Assembly (NCBI GenBank): GCA_014879855.1
Contig: JACSRH010000337.1
Location: 1-25,083, forward strand
From: Caldilineaceae bacterium
GTDB lineage: Bacteria > Chloroflexota > Anaerolineae > Caldilineales > Caldilineaceae
Direction: 5' to 3'
DNA length: 25,083 nucleotides
Shown here: positions 8,412 to 15,123 of the stretch, piece after piece
Position numbering within the stretch: the stretch's first letter is position 1
Layout: the number at the start of each line of letters is the position of its first letter
Notes under the pieces: generated by a model
Databases searched by the model: none
What the model was told of the DNA's origin: nothing
What the model saw: the letters and a program-made list of their open reading frames with translations, nothing else
Translations under genes and position numbers: made by a program

Positions 8412-9338
8412 TCATCGTGCAAACGCCTGCCACGGATTGTGCACCGTCAATTGTGCGATCGTGGCTTCATCCACGCCGGAAGCGCGCAGCTTGGGTAGGA
8501 ACGTTTCAGTCAAGTATGTGTAGGCGAGCTGCGTCCCCCCGCGCGGCTTGGAAGGATCGTACCAGCCGCGGTCGTGCGAGAGCAGAAGCTGTGCGCCATA
8601 CCCCGCATCGAGCACGCGCTGGATGTGTTCGATAAACCACGCGTCGGTGAAGGCTTCGCTGCCGATGGCGTCATATTCGAGCCAGGCGCCGCGCCGCGCT
8701 ATTTCCAGATGCATGGCAAAGTCCGGCTCGGCCTGCGTGTGAATCCAGATAAAGCGTTTGACGTTGCCGCCTGCCGCTTCCAGTATATCCAGTTGGTCGC
8801 GCACCACGCGGCCGCGGATGGTGTGACTGCCGATGATGGCGTTGGTCTCCTTGCTGGCTCGCGCGGCCGCGCGCAGAATTTTTGTCTCGATAGGAGTCAT
8901 GCCGTCGTCGCCGGCGCTCAGCTTGATCCACGCCGCGCGCACATCACTGCCGTCGATGCCGTCGATCAACTCACCCAGCATCCATGCGGTGAGTTCGGCC
9001 TCTGCCGCGGCGTGCGCCCATTCAGGAACCCACGGCTCGCGATAGATGCCGGTGGCGACAACCACCGGAAAATCAGCGGCGGCGGAGACGGCCTGCACGA
9101 TTTCTACGCGGCGGCCCACGCCAACGGGGGTGCATTCGACCAACGCGGTTACGCCCGCGGCCTGGGCGGCCTGCACATGCGGCAACATCACATCGACCAC
9201 ATCGCTGGCGTCGGCAGTTTCATAGCTGCGCGCTTCAATCGGGCCGAGATCGACGAAGATGTGCTCGTGGGGGAGGATAACGCCAAGCTGGGATTGTGAA
9301 TATTCGCCGAGGGTGGTGATCAGAGCAGGTGTTAACAT
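8412..9338 (-). CDS. Phosphotriesterase-family metal-dependent hydrolase
   Basis: A 308-residue amidohydrolase-superfamily TIM barrel. The binuclear metal ligands are seen in order: HEH at about 24-26 (LPHEHIFVDLG), the Lys of AWIKLS near 139 (carbamylated in this family), His of GSHTIRG near 171, His of WIHTQ near 199, and Asp of LLSHDRGWY near 254. Relatives include phosphotriesterases, lactonases and sugar-phosphate lactonases; a lactonase role would suit a sugar-acid pathway, but this is inference. It is the first gene of the minus-strand metabolic group. The ATG at 9338 is two bases from a TATAAT-like sequence (9340-9345 on the minus strand), so either the message is nearly leaderless or that match is chance. 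It starts 119 bases after the rbfA stop. Confidence 0.88.
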   Translation of the reverse strand: MLTPALITTLGEYSQSQLGVILPHEHIFVDLGPIEARSYETADASDVVDVMLPHVQAAQAAGVTALVECTPVGVGRRVEIVQAVSAAADFPVVVATGIYREPWVPEWAHAAAEAELTAWMLGELIDGIDGSDVRAAWIKLSAGDDGMTPIETKILRAAARASKETNAIIGSHTIRGRVVRDQLDILEAAGGNVKRFIWIHTQAEPDFAMHLEIARRGAWLEYDAIGSEAFTDAWFIEHIQRVLDAGYGAQLLLSHDRGWYDPSKPRGGTQLAYTYLTETFLPKLRASGVDEATIAQLTVHNPWQAFAR

Positions 9339-9457
9339 AATTATAGAAGAAGTGATAATGACGGCGGAACGCGTTGATGGGATGGCTGAATCAGTGCTGG
9401 TTGTCTGGCAAGGATTGTACAGTCACTCGTTATAAAATGATGGGACTGGATAGGCGA

Positions 9458-9856
9458 CTATGGGACTTGTCCTTCATCGGTGGCAGCATCGCTCTGGTGC
9501 TGTGCGGCGCGTTCCGCAGCGATCTGGCGCAGCAGTTCGTCCACACGGGCTGCCATGATGGGCGATTCGTCATAGGTGAAGAAAAGTTCTGGCGCGGCGC
9601 GCAGCGCCAGACGCTTCGCCAATTGCGTGCGCAGATAGGGCATCGCGCTGCGCAACGCCTGGAGCAGGTCGCGACGCGGCACTGTCTCGTCGTCGTGGCT
9701 AACGAAGACGCGCACATTGCGCAGATCTTTGCTCACGCGCACGTCCGTCACATTCACCAGGCTGATGCGCGGATCTTGCAGTTCACCAGCCAGCATGATG
9801 CTCAATTCTTCATAAATCAGCCCAGCCACACGTTGTTGGCGTATCTCTGTAGACAT
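9458..9856 (-). CDS. rbfA: Ribosome-binding factor A
   Basis: A 132-residue protein with the single KH-like fold of RbfA: STEIRQQRVAGLIYEELS at the N-terminus, LQDPRISLVNVTDVRVSKDLRNVRVFV near 28-54, RSAMPYLRTQLAKRLALRAAPELFFTYDES near 69-98. RbfA binds the 30S subunit near 16S helix 1 and helps its late maturation, notably at low temperature. The reading frame stays open upstream to 9934, but those residues are translated from the infB-rbfA hairpin; the ATG at 9856 starts right at the conserved region and is preferred. It is the last gene of the nusA operon; no truB follows. Confidence 0.93.
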   Translation of the reverse strand: MSTEIRQQRVAGLIYEELSIMLAGELQDPRISLVNVTDVRVSKDLRNVRVFVSHDDETVPRRDLLQALRSAMPYLRTQLAKRLALRAAPELFFTYDESPIMAARVDELLRQIAAERAAQHQSDAATDEGQVP

Positions 9857-9894
9857 AAGTTTATCCTGTGGCGCGAGGGAGATTGCGAATCCTA

Positions 9895-9932
9895 GCGCCG
9901 GCAGGCTCACAGGCGGAGGAGCCTGCCGGCGC
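9895..9932. other. Strong hairpin between infB and rbfA
   Basis: GCGCCGGCAGGCT (9895-9907) and AGCCTGCCGGCGC (9920-9932) form a perfect 13-bp GC-rich stem with a 12-base loop. It lies in the 128-base gap after the infB stop on the minus strand, with no T-run, so it may be an RNA processing or stability element, a factor-assisted terminator, or a REP-like element. Confidence 0.7.
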
Positions 9933-9984
9933 AATAGAGATGAAGGAACTTCCCAATCTCCTGTTTTCTAATTTTCCGCTTTTG

Positions 9985-11964
9985 CTAGCGCACGCGAACT
10001 CGTTCGCTCATCTCGATCACATCGCCTTCTTTGAGCAGTTCGTCGCCCTGTGACAGATTGATGCCACATTCGTAGCCTTGACGCACTTCAGCGACATCCT
10101 CGGTGAAGCGGCGCAGCGTCTCGACGCGCGACCCCGCGACGATCTCTTCACCACCGCGCAACACGCGTGCCTTGCCGCCGCGCTTGACCGTGCCATCGTT
10201 GACCATGCAGCCAGCGACAAAGCCCTTGCGCAGCTTGAAAAGCTGGAGCACCGTGGCATGGCCGACCACGACCTCTTTATAGATCGGTTCGAGCATGCCC
10301 TTCATGGCATCTTCGATATCTTCAAGCATCTTGTAGATGATTTCGTACTTGCGGATCTCGACGCCGGATTGGTCGGCGCGCGTGGCCGCGGCTTTGTCGA
10401 TGCCGACGCTGAAGCCAATGATCACGGCATCGCTTGCCTCTGCCAGCATTACGTCAGATTCCGAAATGTCGCCGATGCTGGCCTGCAAGATCTTGATTTC
10501 GACTTCGGGATTGCTGAGGTCGTTCAGGCTCTTGATGATGGGTTCTAACGTGCCCTGCATGTCAGCGCGCACAATAAGATTCAGCGTCTTCGCCTCATCC
10601 CCCGCAAAGCGCTTGAGGAAATCTTCCAGCGTGACCGCGCGGCGTGTATCCTCCAACGGGGCAGCCGCGGCCAACTTGCGGGCTTCGGCGATCTGGCGCG
10701 CTTGGCGGTCGCTCTCGACGCGCTCGAAAACATCGCCCGCCATAGGCACCTCTTGCAAGCCCAACACCACAGTGGGCATACTTGGCCCCGCCTCTTTGAT
10801 GGTCTTGCCCTCATAGTCGAACATGGCTTTGATGCGTCCCCACGTCTTGCCCACGACTACTGTGTCGCCGCGGCGCAGCGTGCCATTTTGCACCAGCAAG
10901 GTCGCGGTGACGCCGCGGAACTTATCCAGCTCGCCCTCGATGACCGTGCCTACGCAGTCGCCTGTGGGGTCGGCCTTGTATTGTTCCACTTCGGCCAGCA
11001 CCACGATATTGTCGAGCAGGTCATCGATGCCAAGGTTGGTCAACGCGCTCAGTTCGACCATGATCGTATCGCCGCCCCAGCTTTCGGGTTGCAGCCCTTC
11101 CTTGGCCAGCTCCTCCATCACGCGTTGCGGATTGGCGTTGGCCTTGTCGATCTTGTTGATCGCTACGATCATCGGGACGTTGGCGGCGCGGGCATGGCTA
11201 ATCGCCTCTTTGGTTTGCGGCATTACGCCATCGTCCGCCGCCACCACCAGCACCACGATGTCAGTCACCTGAGCACCGCGTGCGCGCATGGCTGTGAAAG
11301 CTTCATGGCCTGGGGTGTCCAGGAAGGAAATCCTCTTGCCTTCAACGGTCACCTGGTACGCGCCGGTGCGCTGTGTGATGCCGCCTGCCTCGCCCGCGGC
11401 CACGCTGGTGTGACGGATGCGGTCGAGCAACGTGGTCTTGCCGTGGTCGACGTGACCGAGCACAGCCACCACTGGCGGGCGATCCACCATATGATCGGCG
11501 CGCTGTCCCGCCATGGTTTCCTGGATAAAGGTGCGCTGCTTGGGTTGTTGTGGCGCGCTGACTTCTGCAACGGCCTCTTCGTCACCTTCTTCGACGACCT
11601 TCGCCGGCCAACTAACGACGACGCCCAGCTCTTCGCCCAGGATCACGGCCGTGTCATGGTCGATGGTGTGCGTAATGGGGGCCATGATGCCGTATTGCAT
11701 CAAAATCTTGATCAGATCGATCGGGCTGCGCTGCATCAACGTCGCCAGGTCGCGTACGGTGATGGCGCTATCCACCACGACTTCTTTGGGGAGCGCGGTG
11801 GCCACCGCACGCGGTTCGTCGTTGCGCGCTGGAACCCGCTCTTTTACTGGTTGCCCACCTCGATTTCCACCACCCGCTTGAGGCCGCCCCTTATCGTTGC
11901 GTCCCGGCCCATGTGACCCATTCTTGTTCGATGTCTTGTTCGGTGCTTTACTTTTTACGCTCAT
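9985..11964 (-). CDS. infB: Translation initiation factor IF-2
   Basis: About 659 residues. A short, basic, low-complexity N-terminus is followed by the IF2_N fold (ITVRDLATLMQRSPIDLIKI), then the GTPase: GHVDHGKT near 169, GGITQRTGAY, DTPGHEAF, NKID near 268 and a SAL motif; domains II-IV fill the rest. IF-2 delivers initiator tRNA to the 30S subunit. The N-terminal part is short compared with IF-2 of many bacteria. Two in-frame ATGs compete, at 11973 and 11964. I prefer 11964 because AAAGGG then lies 9 bases upstream, while it would touch the first ATG directly. The gene follows ylxR after a 515-base gap full of hairpins, and precedes rbfA. Confidence 0.96.
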   Translation of the reverse strand: MSVKSKAPNKTSNKNGSHGPGRNDKGRPQAGGGNRGGQPVKERVPARNDEPRAVATALPKEVVVDSAITVRDLATLMQRSPIDLIKILMQYGIMAPITHTIDHDTAVILGEELGVVVSWPAKVVEEGDEEAVAEVSAPQQPKQRTFIQETMAGQRADHMVDRPPVVAVLGHVDHGKTTLLDRIRHTSVAAGEAGGITQRTGAYQVTVEGKRISFLDTPGHEAFTAMRARGAQVTDIVVLVVAADDGVMPQTKEAISHARAANVPMIVAINKIDKANANPQRVMEELAKEGLQPESWGGDTIMVELSALTNLGIDDLLDNIVVLAEVEQYKADPTGDCVGTVIEGELDKFRGVTATLLVQNGTLRRGDTVVVGKTWGRIKAMFDYEGKTIKEAGPSMPTVVLGLQEVPMAGDVFERVESDRQARQIAEARKLAAAAPLEDTRRAVTLEDFLKRFAGDEAKTLNLIVRADMQGTLEPIIKSLNDLSNPEVEIKILQASIGDISESDVMLAEASDAVIIGFSVGIDKAAATRADQSGVEIRKYEIIYKMLEDIEDAMKGMLEPIYKEVVVGHATVLQLFKLRKGFVAGCMVNDGTVKRGGKARVLRGGEEIVAGSRVETLRRFTEDVAEVRQGYECGINLSQGDELLKEGDVIEMSERVRVR

Positions 11965-11973
11965 ACTCCCCAT

Positions 11974-12488
11974 CCCTTTCGCCCCAAAACGGGTGTCTCT
12001 AAATCAATCGCCCTGCTCTCATGTGAGGATGGGGCGATGCCAATTGCAGTCAAGCCTTGCGCGCTGCAAGGATGCATTCGCCCGTACGCGGGCAGGTAAG
12101 AATGGCCTGTCTGCGCGCGAGCAAACAAAATGATGACGATTGAAAGCTTTACGAACATTAAAAGCTTTACGAACGAAGTGTGCGAAGCCTGGAGGGTGGA
12201 GATGAAAGGAAGCGAGGAGACGTCCCACTGGGACGGGGTAAGAACGTTGCTTACATACGCACCCTCACCTGAACCTGCCTCTGTTCCATTTCCCACACCG
12301 GTGCTTCCGCGGACGCGGCCTTGATGGCCCTGTGCATCATCACCCGTTTATCGGCCGTCATGACCGCCGGTCCCAATGGACATCTTTGCCTTGCGTTTCA
12401 TGATCCCACGTTTCATCCCAACCTGTTTGATGTGTAATGCTTGATGCGCACCATGGAATGAGTCAAGCATCACGTATGGCTCCGAATT
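11974..12488 (-). promoter_or_regulatory. Hairpin-rich leader between ylxR and infB
   Basis: No convincing gene lies in these 515 bases. Several perfect stems are visible: 12437-12444 with 12463-12470 (8 bp, 18-base loop); CGTCCC 12221-12226 with GGGACG 12230-12235 (6 bp, 3-base loop); GCCCG 12080-12084 with CGGGC 12089-12093; CCTTGC 12055-12060 with GCAAGG 12066-12071; ATCGCCC 12007-12013 with GGGCGAT 12032-12038. The last ends about 43 bases before the infB ATG. A direct repeat lies at 12143-12174. I found no convincing sigma-70 promoter here. It may be a structured 5' leader or an intercistronic regulatory RNA; no known riboswitch class was recognised. Confidence 0.4.
12143..12174. repeat. 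Tandem direct repeat, 18-base period
   Basis: AAAGCTTTACGAAC occurs twice, at 12143-12156 and 12161-12174, separated by ATTA. Each copy contains the palindrome AAAGCTTT, so the pair has the look of two half-turn-spaced protein binding sites upstream of infB. No function is known to me. Confidence 0.6.
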
Positions 12489-12791
12489 TCATTCTCCACC
12501 CACTGCGTCTAGACTTTCGCCAAATGCAGCGAGCTGGATGCGCTCTTCTGCCGTCAGCTTCGTGCGCAACGCCTGCTCTAGCCGGCTGCCTTTCATTGCT
12601 GCCGTCCAGCACGCTTGGCTGCGATGGATGTAAGCGCCGCGGCCGGCTAGCTTGCCGGTCGGGTCGACGACGACGCCCTGCGCCGTACGCACGACCCGCA
12701 CGAAAGTGCGCTTGCCCTGCGCCTGCCGACAGCCGATGCAGGTGCGCATCGGTGTGTGTTTGACGCGGCCGCCCTGCGCTTGTTGCACCAT
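12489..12791 (-). CDS. ylxR: YlxR-family RNA-binding protein
   Basis: A 100-residue basic protein with the DUF448/YlxR signature: PMRTCIGCRQAQGKRTFVRVVR (residues 14-35; Cys-x2-Cys) and PTGKLAGRGAYIHRSQACW (44-62). The family binds RNA; a Bacillus member (RnpM) modulates RNase P. Its place between nusA and infB is the conserved location. The first 13 residues (VQQAQGGRVKHT) are poorly conserved and a slightly later start cannot be excluded. It begins 59 bases after the nusA stop. Confidence 0.92.
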   Translation of the reverse strand: MVQQAQGGRVKHTPMRTCIGCRQAQGKRTFVRVVRTAQGVVVDPTGKLAGRGAYIHRSQACWTAAMKGSRLEQALRTKLTAEERIQLAAFGESLDAVGGE

Positions 12792-12850
12792 TATAGCGTA
12801 TACTCCGCCTGCGGGCAGAAACCTGGCTCACGATCTGGCAGCATAATCGA

Positions 12851-14596
12851 TCAAAAATCGTCGTCTTCGAGGCCCCAGCCACGCTTGCCTGCCGGCTTTT
12901 TGCCTTTGCTTTTGGTTGCTGCTTTTCCCTTGCCTTTTGCTTTGCCTTTTCCCTTGCCGCCCGTCTCAAAGGCGTCTTCCTCGGCTTCCTCTTCCTCGTA
13001 GCCGGCAAGCAACTCAGCAGGCACTTCGATATCTTCTTCAGAGAAGGCAAACTTTTTCCGCTCCGCCATGCGGGCGCGCAGCATGTCTGCTGTAATCACT
13101 TCAGGCAGATCTTCTTGCGCAACTTCGGCGGGCGGCGCGTCCTCAACGGACGGTGGCGCCGGCGTGGTCTCCAGTTCGGAGAAGGCAGCTTCGGAGGGAA
13201 GGACTGTTTCCTCCAACAATTCGGTGGGCCATTCCGGCGCACCCGGCTGCGGAGCAGGCATCCCGCCGCCCATTTCCTCAGCGGCAAACACGCCCTCGCC
13301 AAAGGTGGGTTGGTCGCTGTCGCTGACCTCGGCCAGCAGATCCTCAAAGCTGCGGAACTCGCCGGCCAGAATCTCGGGCGTCTCGATCGTCTCGCCTGAA
13401 CGCAGCGCCTGCGCGGCCTGGAAGAGGCGATCTTCCACCTCATCACCCTCGCTGCGCAGGATGCGCTCGGCCTTGGCCAGCAGATCTTCGGTGGCCTTGA
13501 TCGCGGCTTCCTGTGCACGGTCGGCGATGACGCGATCCAGCCCCTCGGTGTGCGCTTCGCTGTCGCTCTTGATGTCGATGCGCCAGCCAGTCAACTTGGC
13601 AGCCAGACGTGCGTTCTGTCCTTCCTTGCCGATGGCCAGGCTCAATTGGCGGTCGGGCACGACTACGGTGGCGGTTTTGATGGCGCCGCTTTCGTCAAGC
13701 AACACCGCCTGCACCTTGGCCGGGCTGAGTGCGTTGGAAATATAGCGCGCCAGCGTAGTGTCCCATTCCACCACGTCGATCTTTTCGCCGGCCAGCTCGT
13801 TGACGATGTTCTGGATGCGCAGCCCGCGCAACCCGACGCAACTGCCCACTGCATCGAGACCTGGCAGGGTCGCCTGCACCGCCACTTTGCTGCGTTGTCC
13901 GGGCTCGCGCGCGATCGATTTGATCTCGACCTTGCCGTCGCGCACTTCAGGAATCTCTTGCTCCATCAACCGGCGCAGCAAATTGCGGTGGGTGCGCGAA
14001 ATTTTGATGACCGGCCCGCGCGTGCTTTTATGCACATCCACCACATAGACTTTGAGATAATCGCCGCGGCGCAGCTTCTCGGTGGGAATCTGGTCCTCGC
14101 GCATCATCAGGCACTCGTGCTTGTCGTCGAGAAGCAATGAGATGGCACCCGATTGGGTGTCGATGCTGCGCACCTGCGCCGTGATCACCTCGCCGACGCG
14201 GTGAGCAAAGTTCTCGTAAACCGTGTCGCGTTCGGCCTCACGAATGCGCTGCAGGATGACCTGCTTGGCAGTCTGGGCAGCGATGCGACCGAAATCGGTG
14301 GGTGTGTTGGGCACCGCAACCACGTCACCCAAGTGGGCGGTGGGCGACAGACGCCGCGCCTCTGCTTCGGTGATCTCAGTGCGCTCGTTGAAAATCTCGT
14401 CCACCACCTCGCGCTCGGTGAAGACCTGCATCTCACCGCTAATGCGGTCGACCTGCGCTGTAACATTAGCAACCGGCCCATAGTTGCGCTTGTAGGCGGA
14501 GATGAGCGCGGCCTCGATCGCCTCAAAAATTACTTCACGGTCCAACCCTTTATCCGTCGCCACCTGGTTGATGCCCGCAATCAATGCCTTGGACAT
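12851..14596 (-). CDS. nusA: Transcription termination/antitermination factor NusA with charged C-terminal extension
   Basis: A 581-residue protein. The N-terminal RNA-polymerase-binding domain spans about 1-125 (GLDREVIFEAIEAALISAYK), followed by S1 (about 133-205) and two KH domains with VGLRGLRIQN near 250 and IGKEGQNARLAAKLTGW near 322. Beyond about residue 370 the protein is acidic and Pro-rich, then ends in a lysine-glycine stretch (residues about 545-570, KGKGKAKGKGK) and an acidic tail EDDDF. NusA controls pausing, termination and antitermination. This extension makes it longer than usual. It is first in the operon, with its own promoter and a terminator-like hairpin in the leader; the rimP gene that often precedes nusA is not there. 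Confidence 0.96.
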   Translation of the reverse strand: MSKALIAGINQVATDKGLDREVIFEAIEAALISAYKRNYGPVANVTAQVDRISGEMQVFTEREVVDEIFNERTEITEAEARRLSPTAHLGDVVAVPNTPTDFGRIAAQTAKQVILQRIREAERDTVYENFAHRVGEVITAQVRSIDTQSGAISLLLDDKHECLMMREDQIPTEKLRRGDYLKVYVVDVHKSTRGPVIKISRTHRNLLRRLMEQEIPEVRDGKVEIKSIAREPGQRSKVAVQATLPGLDAVGSCVGLRGLRIQNIVNELAGEKIDVVEWDTTLARYISNALSPAKVQAVLLDESGAIKTATVVVPDRQLSLAIGKEGQNARLAAKLTGWRIDIKSDSEAHTEGLDRVIADRAQEAAIKATEDLLAKAERILRSEGDEVEDRLFQAAQALRSGETIETPEILAGEFRSFEDLLAEVSDSDQPTFGEGVFAAEEMGGGMPAPQPGAPEWPTELLEETVLPSEAAFSELETTPAPPSVEDAPPAEVAQEDLPEVITADMLRARMAERKKFAFSEEDIEVPAELLAGYEEEEAEEDAFETGGKGKGKAKGKGKAATKSKGKKPAGKRGWGLEDDDF

Positions 14597-14635
14597 GCCT
14601 GCTCTCTCTTTGGTTATTTATCCCATATAACAACA

Positions 14636-14656
14636 AAAGTGGGGGCTGCCCACTTT
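14636..14656 (-). terminator. Terminator-like hairpin in the nusA leader (candidate attenuator)
   Basis: On the minus strand AAAGTGGG, a 5-base loop, then CCCACTTT form an 8-bp stem, followed by the T-rich TGTTGTTATA. It lies 40 bases before the nusA ATG and downstream of the predicted promoter, so premature termination there would shut the operon down. A G-run (GGGGGG) earlier in the leader, at about 14674-14679, could pair with the C-run of the stem and act as an antiterminator; this is inference. Confidence 0.5.
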
Positions 14657-14729
14657 CGCCAAACTCACTCGACTCCCCCCAGCGCCACCGTCCCTCGCAA
14701 ACACCAAGGAGCGATTCGCTGCAAACGGC

Positions 14730-14758
14730 ACTATAGCACAGGGAAATAAAGAACGCAA
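14730..14758 (-). promoter_or_regulatory. Promoter of the nusA-ylxR-infB-rbfA operon
   Basis: Minus-strand -35 TTGCGT (14753-14758) and -10 TATAGT (14730-14735) are separated by exactly 17 bases. The -10 matches consensus at 5 of 6 and the -35 at 4 of 6 positions. Start of transcription would be near 14723, giving a leader of about 127 bases before nusA. Confidence 0.6.
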
Positions 14759-15000
14759 GCGCGGCTGATTCTCGATGAAAATTGGACGCGTCTGGCGTCA
14801 AAAAGTCCCAGTTTGGACAAGTCGCTTGGTGGACGCAGCAACGATGGGGTTTGACCTTCCGACGCAGAAGAGACCCGGCAAAATGCACAGGATGCAACCG
14901 GTCGCATATTCATGGCAGAAGGACGTAGAGGTGCGCCAGAGAGTGCAGGGCGTTGCTGCGTCATTAGTAGCAGGATTATCTAGAAATCAGCATATTGTGT
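14759..15000. other. Gene-free divergent spacer
   Basis: Part of the 527-base gap between the divergent nusA and the giant secreted-protein gene. Frames here are short and lack recognisable motifs; no tRNA cloverleaf or repeat family was seen. A weak GTCC/GGAC inverted pair at about 14808-14821 is the only structure noted. Confidence 0.4.
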
Positions 15001-15052
15001 AGAAAGCTAAGCCGTTTGTCGCTAGAGGAGGCCGCGCTCAGCTTTCTATAAT
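15001..15052 (+). promoter_or_regulatory. Inverted repeat overlapping a TATAAT box upstream of the giant surface-protein gene
   Basis: AGAAAGCTAAGC (15001-15012) pairs with GCTCAGCTTTCT (15036-15047) with one mismatch. The right arm runs into a perfect -10 box, TATAAT (15047-15052). No good -35 hexamer lies 16-18 bases upstream, so the promoter may need an activator or alternative sigma factor; the repeat could be its operator. The coding start is about 70 bases downstream, preceded by GGGAG 8 bases before the ATG. Confidence 0.4.
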
Positions 15053-15123
15053 GGCAGCCAGGGTGGTCCCACCTGTGGGGTCACTACCGATGTCCATTTT
15101 ACGCAACAATCGGGAGATAGACC

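Noticed and set aside
10702..11916. Long plus-strand frame opposite infB (about 404 codons)
   Set aside because: Covers conserved IF-2 coding sequence; no domain was seen in the opposite frame.
11961..12324. Small frames on both strands in the infB leader (about 60-110 codons)
   Set aside because: They overlap each other, contain the hairpins and the direct repeat translated, and have no credible ribosome binding site or motif.
12905..12960. Low-complexity GCCTTTTCCC-like run suggesting a tandem repeat or CRISPR-like structure
   Set aside because: It is the coding sequence of the Lys/Gly-rich NusA tail; units are short and lack spacers.
14759..15123. Possible rimP or tRNA in the nusA upstream gap
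   Set aside because: No RimP motifs in any frame and no cloverleaf pairing or CCA end was found.
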